Origin: Synergistaceae bacterium | Lineage (GTDB): Bacteria; Synergistota; Synergistia; Synergistales; Aminobacteriaceae | Assembly (NCBI GenBank): GCA_018436725.1 | Contig: JAHDKT010000013.1 | Location: 62,001-126,000 of the forward strand | Direction of reading: 5' to 3' | DNA length: 64,000 nt | Part shown: positions 58,802 through 64,000 of the stretch, in pieces | How positions within the stretch are numbered: position 1 is the first letter of the stretch | How the letters are laid out: every line of letters starts with the position of its first letter | Position numbers and translations under genes: made by a program | Notes under the pieces: model-generated | The model's database searches: none | Told to the model about the DNA's origin: nothing | The model's input: only the letters and a program-made list of their open reading frames with translations

Positions 58802-61450
58802 GTGCCCTTTTTTCACTCTTTTCTTTGCAATAAGAGGAGGGCCGTCCTGCTTGCACTGGCGCTGCTTACCCTTTTCCTTCCGGCTCCTCTTTCGGCCTCC
58901 CGTAAATACGGACGGGTTCTGTTGCTGAACTCCTACTCCGTCGAAGATTTTTGGACGGCCGAGACAAACCGCGGAATATTTGCAGCATTCGCGGACCAGG
59001 GTATGAATGCGGAGTTCTTTGTGGAAGACCTCGACATCACCGGCACGTTTTCCGCGCTCCATCTGCCGGAGCTGCGCGCGCTCTATCGCTCGCGCTACAC
59101 ACCCACACCGCCGGATTTGATCATCACAACGGAGAACGACGCCGCAACATTCGCTCTCGGGCAAAGCGGCATTCTCTTCCCGCCCGTTCCTATTGTTTTT
59201 TGCTCTTTGACGAACAGATCTCTTCTTTCAATTTTTCCGCCGGAGAAAGGAACAGGAGTTTTCAGCGAACAGACGACGCTCTTTCTGCTAAGGGAGATTA
59301 TACGCCTTCACCCCGACGCTCCCCGCATCGCGCTGGTCACGGACATGACACCCAGAGGCTTTCGCGATATCGCCAGGATGAATGAAGCCGCGGCGGCCCT
59401 TTCGCTGAATGGACAGCGCATTTCTCCTCTTTTTGGGTTGAATATCGATCAGATACGTGCATCGCTCGATGCTCTTCCGCCCAAATCCGTGGTCATTCTT
59501 GGACACTACTCGGTTACGAAGGAAGGAGAGTTGGTCTCTTTTCCCCATCTTCTCGAGGCGATTCAAGACGTTTCCGACCTGCCGATCTACTCGCTTATCG
59601 AAGAGGGAGCGGCATTGGGCGTCCTCGGAAGCGTCTCGGGAAGAGGTTTTCAAAAAGGGTACGCAGCCGGAGAAATAGCCGTCAGTATTATGAAAGGGAA
59701 AAAAACGGAGACGATACCTCCCAAAGAAAGCGCAGAAACCAGACTTCTTTTCAATTATGCCGGCATGAGAGAGTTCAATATATCGAGAGCATCTCTTCCC
59801 GAGCGAAGCATTATCCTGGGGGACCCGTTCCAAGGATTGCAGCAGCACGCTCCTCTCATTTTTGGCAATATGGCGCTCGTTCTCTCTCTTGGAGGTCTCG
59901 CCTTTTTTCTAAAGAAAAAAATAAGCGGGAGAAAAAAAACAGAGGACGAACTTCTTCAGCAAACGCAGTACTGGAAAAAACTCTTCGAAAACTCCCCGCA
60001 GGGCATCTTGATATACGACGCTTCAGGACGTATCAAAGAAGCCAACTCCCGTTTCCGCGAGATGTTTCGCATCCCGGCGCACGTTGCGCCGGAGAACATA
60101 CTCTCTCTTCTCTCCGGAGCCGAGACGAATTTCACCGGAGAGGATATTTTCCCCGCGTCTGCACACACATCCGGAGTCGCCGCTCCTTCCAAGGAAGCCA
60201 TTCTTCCAGACGGAGACGGCGGCGCACTCTCCGTCTCTTTTCTTGCGTTTCGCCTCTCTTCCATAGGGGAGGGGGAGAACTACTGCGCTCTTTTCGATGA
60301 TATACGCGAAAGAAAATCCCTGGAAGCGATGCTCCGGCGCCGCTCGGTTCTTCAAGAACGAATGACTGCCATCTCCTCCAGATTTGTTCTCTTTCAAAAC
60401 TTCAGGAATGCTATGGAAACAGCGCTGAACGACATCCTTTCACTCTCGGGAGCACGTTCCGCGTCGCTCTTCGTCATGTCCGACACAGGAGTCCTCATCC
60501 CCGAAATGGAGCTTTTCGCTCCCGACAAGAACGGGACGCCCTCTCTCGCCGAAGATTTTTCCGATGCGGACGACTTCGTCTGGAAATCGCTGTTGCTGAA
60601 AGAACGCGCCCCGACCGTTCTGTTGATCGATTCGGCGCCTCACAGACTCAGATACGACAACCGCGATTTTTTGCGAAGCAAGGGGGTGGGCTCGATCGCT
60701 GTATTGCCCCTCTTCGTCAAGGAAAACTTTCAAGGCTTTCTGGCACTCGTGGAACCCGATCCCAAGTGGACGGACGCATCGGACGAACCGCTTCTGACGC
60801 TTTTCTCGGACCTGATTGCGATGGCTATAGAGCGAAGAAAGGAGGAAGAGGGGCTCCGGGCGACACATGATCGTATTCACGACAGATTCACCGGGGCGAT
60901 TACCGCCCTCTGTCAGGTCAGCGAACTGCGAGACGTCTCCACTTCGGGACATCAAAAAAACGTCTCGGCTCTCGCGGATTCACTGGCGGAGGAAATGCAG
61001 CTTTCGGAGGAGATCCGAATGGCCGTCAGATACGCTGGACTTGTCCATGATCTCGGAAAGCTCTATATCCCGGCCGAAATCCTCGGGAAACCAACCCGCC
61101 TTTCGGAAGCCGAATACGAGCTGGTGAAAAAACACCCCGAATTTGGCCACGACATCCTTTCGCTGCTCGATTTTCCATGGCCCTTGGCGGAAATCGTCCT
61201 CCAGCATCATGAACGAGTCGACGGTTCAGGATATCCGTTCGGTCTTTCAAAGAAGGATATTCGCCTTGAGGCGCGCATTCTCTCTGTCGTCGACGCTTAT
61301 GAAGCGATGACGTCGGACCGCCCCTACAGAAAGCGAAAAAGCAAGGATACAGCCTTAAAAGAACTCATGGATCTTGCAGGTACGGCGTACGACGTGAAGA
61401 TTGCGAGGGCATTCGTCAAGATGATGCGCGAACGGAGTATGGACATCTGA
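58802..61450 (+). CDS. HD-GYP c-di-GMP phosphodiesterase with periplasmic ABC-binding-type sensor, PAS and GAF
   Basis: An 882-residue one-component receptor. A signal peptide (1-33, ending PLSAS), a periplasmic ABC_sub_bind-like domain (PF04392; about 36-335, GRVLLLNSYSVEDFW, SVVILGHYSVTKEGE), one transmembrane helix (about 351-370), PAS (about 388-505, KLFENSPQGILIYDASGRI), GAF (about 525-690) and a C-terminal HD-GYP domain with HDLGKLYIP (about 749), HHERVDGSGYPFGL (about 802) and DAYEAMTSDRPYRKR. All HD-GYP residues look intact, so it should degrade cyclic di-GMP in response to an outer ligand, perhaps an amino acid. Start is GTG behind AAAGGAG, 25 bases after the flavoprotein gene. Confidence 0.9.
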   Translation: MPFFHSFLCNKRRAVLLALALLTLFLPAPLSASRKYGRVLLLNSYSVEDFWTAETNRGIFAAFADQGMNAEFFVEDLDITGTFSALHLPELRALYRSRYTPTPPDLIITTENDAATFALGQSGILFPPVPIVFCSLTNRSLLSIFPPEKGTGVFSEQTTLFLLREIIRLHPDAPRIALVTDMTPRGFRDIARMNEAAAALSLNGQRISPLFGLNIDQIRASLDALPPKSVVILGHYSVTKEGELVSFPHLLEAIQDVSDLPIYSLIEEGAALGVLGSVSGRGFQKGYAAGEIAVSIMKGKKTETIPPKESAETRLLFNYAGMREFNISRASLPERSIILGDPFQGLQQHAPLIFGNMALVLSLGGLAFFLKKKISGRKKTEDELLQQTQYWKKLFENSPQGILIYDASGRIKEANSRFREMFRIPAHVAPENILSLLSGAETNFTGEDIFPASAHTSGVAAPSKEAILPDGDGGALSVSFLAFRLSSIGEGENYCALFDDIRERKSLEAMLRRRSVLQERMTAISSRFVLFQNFRNAMETALNDILSLSGARSASLFVMSDTGVLIPEMELFAPDKNGTPSLAEDFSDADDFVWKSLLLKERAPTVLLIDSAPHRLRYDNRDFLRSKGVGSIAVLPLFVKENFQGFLALVEPDPKWTDASDEPLLTLFSDLIAMAIERRKEEEGLRATHDRIHDRFTGAITALCQVSELRDVSTSGHQKNVSALADSLAEEMQLSEEIRMAVRYAGLVHDLGKLYIPAEILGKPTRLSEAEYELVKKHPEFGHDILSLLDFPWPLAEIVLQHHERVDGSGYPFGLSKKDIRLEARILSVVDAYEAMTSDRPYRKRKSKDTALKELMDLAGTAYDVKIARAFVKMMRERSMDI

Positions 61451-61499
61451 AAAAAAAGGGAAGATTCCGGGTTCAAAACGAACCACGGAAACTTCCCTG
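61451..61499 (-). terminator. Terminator after gapdh
   Basis: Long imperfect hairpin (arms AGGGAAG-TTCCG-GTTC and complement) next to a run of A on the plus strand, giving a T run for the minus-strand gene. Confidence 0.78.
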
Positions 61500-61519
61500 T
61501 CGAAGTTCGATGTTCGGCG

Positions 61520-62527
61520 CTATTCCTTGCCTGCGATATACTGCGCCAGCTCCACCATTCTGTTCGAATAACCGTATTCGTTGTCGTACCACACCATGAC
61601 CTTGGCCACTTTTCCCATGATCACCTTTGTTGAGGGAGCATCCACAATGCCCGAGTGCGTATTGCCGATGATGTCCGCGGAGACGATCTCCTCATCGTTG
61701 TACTCGACGATACCCTTCAGTTTCCCGTCTGCCGCAGCCTTCAGCGCCGCATTCACTTCCTCGACGGTAACTTCTTTTTTGAAATGCACGACGATGTCCG
61801 TAAGGGAACCGTCGGCTACAGGCACTCTCACCGAGATCATATCCATCCGTCCCTTGAGTTCGGGGAACAGGGGAACCATGGCCTTCGCCGCGCCGGTTGT
61901 CGCCGGAACGAGCGAGACCGCGGCGGCGCGGCCTTTTCTGCCGCCTCCCTTGGGGACGTCAACGAGCACCTGCGTCGAGGTGTAGGCATGGATCGTGGTC
62001 CCCATAAGGTACTCGATGCCGAAGGCGTCGTTGAGTATTTTGGTCACCGGCGCCAGAGAGTTCGTCGTGCAGGAGGCGTTGGAAACGACGACATGCTTTG
62101 CCGGATCGTACATGTTCTCGTTTACGCCGAGCACGATGGTAAGATCTGAATCATCGGCGGGGGCGCTGATAATCACCCTCTTCGCCCCTGCCTCGATGTG
62201 CGCCGTCGCTTTTTCCTTCTTCGTGAAGATGCCGGTGCACTCGAGCACTATATCGACGCCGAGTTCTTTCCAGGGCAGCTTTGCGGGATCCTTTTCCTTG
62301 AAAAGAGGGATCTCTTTCCCGTCGAGCTTCAGGCAGTTCTCCCCGGCCTCGACCGGGAACTTGGCTTTGCCGTGGATGGAGTCGTATTTGATGAGGTACG
62401 CCATCTCCGAGGGCGGCGTCAAATCGTTCAAAGCCACTATTTCCACATCGGCGGGCTTGTTCGCCATGTAGCACCGCAGGACGAGCCGTCCGATCCTTCC
62501 AAGTCCGTTGATAGCTATTTTTTTCAT
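61520..62527 (-). CDS. gap: Glyceraldehyde-3-phosphate dehydrogenase, type I
   Basis: A 335-residue glycolytic dehydrogenase. NAD-binding INGLGRIGRLVLR, catalytic Cys in SNASCTTNSLAP (about 151), TTIHAYTSTQ, and the C-terminal WYDNEYGYSNRMVEL are textbook. I start at the ATG behind GGAGG, giving MKKIAING. It is monocistronic between a YibE/F gene and a convergent HD-GYP gene. Confidence 0.98.
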   Translation of the reverse strand: MKKIAINGLGRIGRLVLRCYMANKPADVEIVALNDLTPPSEMAYLIKYDSIHGKAKFPVEAGENCLKLDGKEIPLFKEKDPAKLPWKELGVDIVLECTGIFTKKEKATAHIEAGAKRVIISAPADDSDLTIVLGVNENMYDPAKHVVVSNASCTTNSLAPVTKILNDAFGIEYLMGTTIHAYTSTQVLVDVPKGGGRKGRAAAVSLVPATTGAAKAMVPLFPELKGRMDMISVRVPVADGSLTDIVVHFKKEVTVEEVNAALKAAADGKLKGIVEYNDEEIVSADIIGNTHSGIVDAPSTKVIMGKVAKVMVWYDNEYGYSNRMVELAQYIAGKE

Positions 62528-62595
62528 TGCAACACCTCCAGAAGTGTATAAATTCCGCGCTTTCACACTGTCATATTCTATCACAAAGTGAACGG

Positions 62596-63759
62596 TCAGT
62601 CAGCAAGCTCCTCTCTCTGACGGTTTTCGGCGTTCGGATACGACCGGGCGATCCACCATACGCCGGCCGCCGCAGTGACAGGAATCGTAAGAAGAAGTCC
62701 GATCGTGCCCGCAACACTTCGCAGAATTTCCTGCGCAATATGCGGGTCGTTGAGAAGAGCCGTCATGTCCGGTCCCTCCAGGGAGATGAGAACGACAAAC
62801 GGAAGAGAACTCCCCAGATAGGCAAGGATCAGCGTGTTGATCATGCTTCCCAGAACATCGCTTCCGACGTTGAGGCCTGCCCTCCACAAACGGCGCAAAG
62901 GGATCGACGGATCGTAAGAGTAGAGTTCCGCCATGCTCGACGTCACTGAAACGGCAACATCGAGCACCGCTCCTATTGCGCCCACCATGACGGCGGCGAG
63001 CAGCAGCCCCCGCAGTTCAAGATGCGGAGCCACCGAGAAGAGGAGCGCGGCGCTGTCGTTCTCAAGTCCGGTGAGCTGCCAAAGACCGATCATCGTCCAC
63101 CCGGTAAGCGACGCGGCGATAGCTCCTCCGACGGATCCGATGAAGGGAATGGGCCAGAGCACCCTGCGCGGGACGACGAAGATGATAGTGACTATGGAAA
63201 CTCCGGCAGTGGCAAGAATCGCAAACGGAACCGGAGTATACCCCTCGGCGAGCTTCGGTACGAACCACCCCAGGAGAAGGAAAAGGGAAAGAAACAGTCC
63301 GCAGAGAGCTTTTACCCCCGCTTTCCCGGCGAGAACAGCAAAAGCGGCGCACGCCAGCGTGATAAAACCGACGACGGCCGGTATCCTGTATCTATCGCTT
63401 ATCGAGTACTGACGAGTTCCATCGTCGAAGGTGTCCACCAGGAAGAGGTACTCCCTTCCCGGAACGAGGGCCAGCCTGCTGTCCGCGAGCTGAAGTATTT
63501 CGATCTCTTCGCTTGTTCCCGCCGAAGGACCGTTCCGGTACGTGATTCGTATGGTTACCCGCTCCGTCTCCCAATCTCCCTCGTTTTCAAGAACAGCTTC
63601 AACCTCCCGGCCGAGAATACTTTCGAGGACGATGATGGCCGAATCCTCGGTATTCCACCTGGCGAGCGCATACATATCCGCCCCCCGTGCGGCGAACCAT
63701 CCCAGGAGCGGAACCAGAACAAACAGGAGAACGGAAGAGCGGCTCACGCTTTTTACCAT
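62596..63759 (-). CDS. YibE/F-family membrane protein
   Basis: A 387-residue membrane protein of the YibE/F family (PF07907). An N-terminal helix (about 8-25) is followed by an external soluble part (30-125), then six to eight helices with the family segments GAIGAVLDVAVSVTSSMAELY, GLNVGSDVLGSMINTLILAYLG and EILRSVAGTIGLLLTIPVTAA. The role is unknown; transport of sugars or peptides has been suggested for homologues. ATG behind AGAAGGGG. Confidence 0.88.
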   Translation of the reverse strand: MVKSVSRSSVLLFVLVPLLGWFAARGADMYALARWNTEDSAIIVLESILGREVEAVLENEGDWETERVTIRITYRNGPSAGTSEEIEILQLADSRLALVPGREYLFLVDTFDDGTRQYSISDRYRIPAVVGFITLACAAFAVLAGKAGVKALCGLFLSLFLLLGWFVPKLAEGYTPVPFAILATAGVSIVTIIFVVPRRVLWPIPFIGSVGGAIAASLTGWTMIGLWQLTGLENDSAALLFSVAPHLELRGLLLAAVMVGAIGAVLDVAVSVTSSMAELYSYDPSIPLRRLWRAGLNVGSDVLGSMINTLILAYLGSSLPFVVLISLEGPDMTALLNDPHIAQEILRSVAGTIGLLLTIPVTAAAGVWWIARSYPNAENRQREELAD

Positions 63760-63786
63760 AATTCACCCCTTCTCACTGAACTACTG

Positions 63787-64000
63787 TCAGCACGACGTCT
63801 TCGACGATGCGTCAAGCCAGTGAACGAACTCCTCCAAACCAAGCTCCTTCAATTTTTCGGGCGTCGGCTTTCCATCCCCGGACCAACCCCGACCGGGGTA
63901 GTACTCCTTCAACTGCGCATCAAGATCGGGCAACGTGCCGGCGGAACCGCCGCTTCCCCGGGGTTCCTTGAGTATCCTCTCCGGAAGCGCGTCGTCCGCG
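63787..64000 (-). CDS. Aldehyde ferredoxin oxidoreductase, C-terminal end (5' part beyond window)
   Basis: The last 70 codons of a gene running into the window from the right. The translated end reads DDALPERILKEP, then LKEYYPGRGWSGDGKPTP and EKLKELGLEEF, which is the standard C-terminus of tungsten- or molybdenum-dependent aldehyde ferredoxin oxidoreductases. These oxidise aldehydes from amino-acid fermentation and reduce ferredoxin. The stop is TGA at 63787-63789, 27 bases upstream of the YibE/F ATG, so both may share a transcript. Confidence 0.82.
   Translation of the reverse strand, partial: ADDALPERILKEPRGSGGSAGTLPDLDAQLKEYYPGRGWSGDGKPTPEKLKELGLEEFVHWLDASSKTSC

Overview
The window looks like a chromosomal segment of an anaerobic, amino-acid-fermenting diderm bacterium, most probably of the phylum Synergistota (inference from gene content, not from a search). 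It combines an LPS gene (CMP-Kdo synthetase) and periplasmic proteins, typical of an outer membrane, with genes usual in Firmicutes (CtsR, ClpC, YlxM, SpoVS). Its metabolism points to peptides and amino acids: two M20 amidohydrolases with an AbgT carrier, carbamate kinase, NhaC antiporters and a tungsten-type aldehyde ferredoxin oxidoreductase. Base composition is even and moderately GC-rich. I see no insertion sequence, prophage or CRISPR array. No stretch above 300 bases lacks a gene.

Layout. 1-1981: two permeases of a nucleoside/BMP-type ABC importer, the first cut by the window edge. 2178-4265: a DEAD-box helicase and a convergent cold-shock protein. 4400-9703: an MFS carrier, an ABC-F ATPase, an LmeA-like secreted protein and a metallo-beta-lactamase-fold hydrolase. 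9712-13710: an L,D-transpeptidase, then polyamine genes (ornithine/lysine decarboxylase, spermidine synthase) and carbamate kinase; SAM decarboxylase lies at 21483-21896. 13855-16993: kdsB with an iron alcohol dehydrogenase and a DegT aminotransferase, the gene set of 8-amino-Kdo synthesis. 17059-21230: an M20 hydrolase, AbgA and AbgT for p-aminobenzoyl-glutamate or similar acyl-amino acids. 21985-25288: tRNA-Ala, transaldolase, a small membrane protein and NhaC. 25457-30243: a proteostasis operon (ctsR, clpC, an SDH-type serine protease, a parvulin). 30512-36997: an operon of a membrane TPR protein, a degenerate RelA/SpoT-like protein, a degenerate acyl-CoA synthetase-like protein and PlsY. 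37162-41884: tRNA-Leu and the ylxM-ffh-rpsP-khpA-rimM-trmD-rplS operon, in which trmD is fused to a second SPOUT domain. 42022-44350: LUD protein, an asparaginase-like protein without its nucleophile, and a PPC-domain protein. 44462-48850: YbaK, LysR, an XRE/ImmA pair overlapping a radical-SAM gene, and an RpiR regulator. 48944-53341: UPF0173 hydrolase, aspS, hisS, spoVS. 53607-58776: an unknown protein, a phosphoesterase, Tex and a flavoprotein. 58802-64000: a periplasmic-sensing HD-GYP protein, GAPDH, a YibE/F membrane protein and the C-terminus of an aldehyde ferredoxin oxidoreductase.

The most interesting parts are the Kdo8N-type cluster; the operon at 30512-36997 with two neighbouring enzyme-like proteins that have lost catalytic residues; the asparaginase-like protein; a tRNA-Leu with anticodon AAG; and the TrmD fusion. 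Many genes have near-consensus sigma-70 promoters (TTGACA-17-TATAAT) that I could place exactly, and strong Shine-Dalgarno sites, some of which decide TTG or GTG starts.
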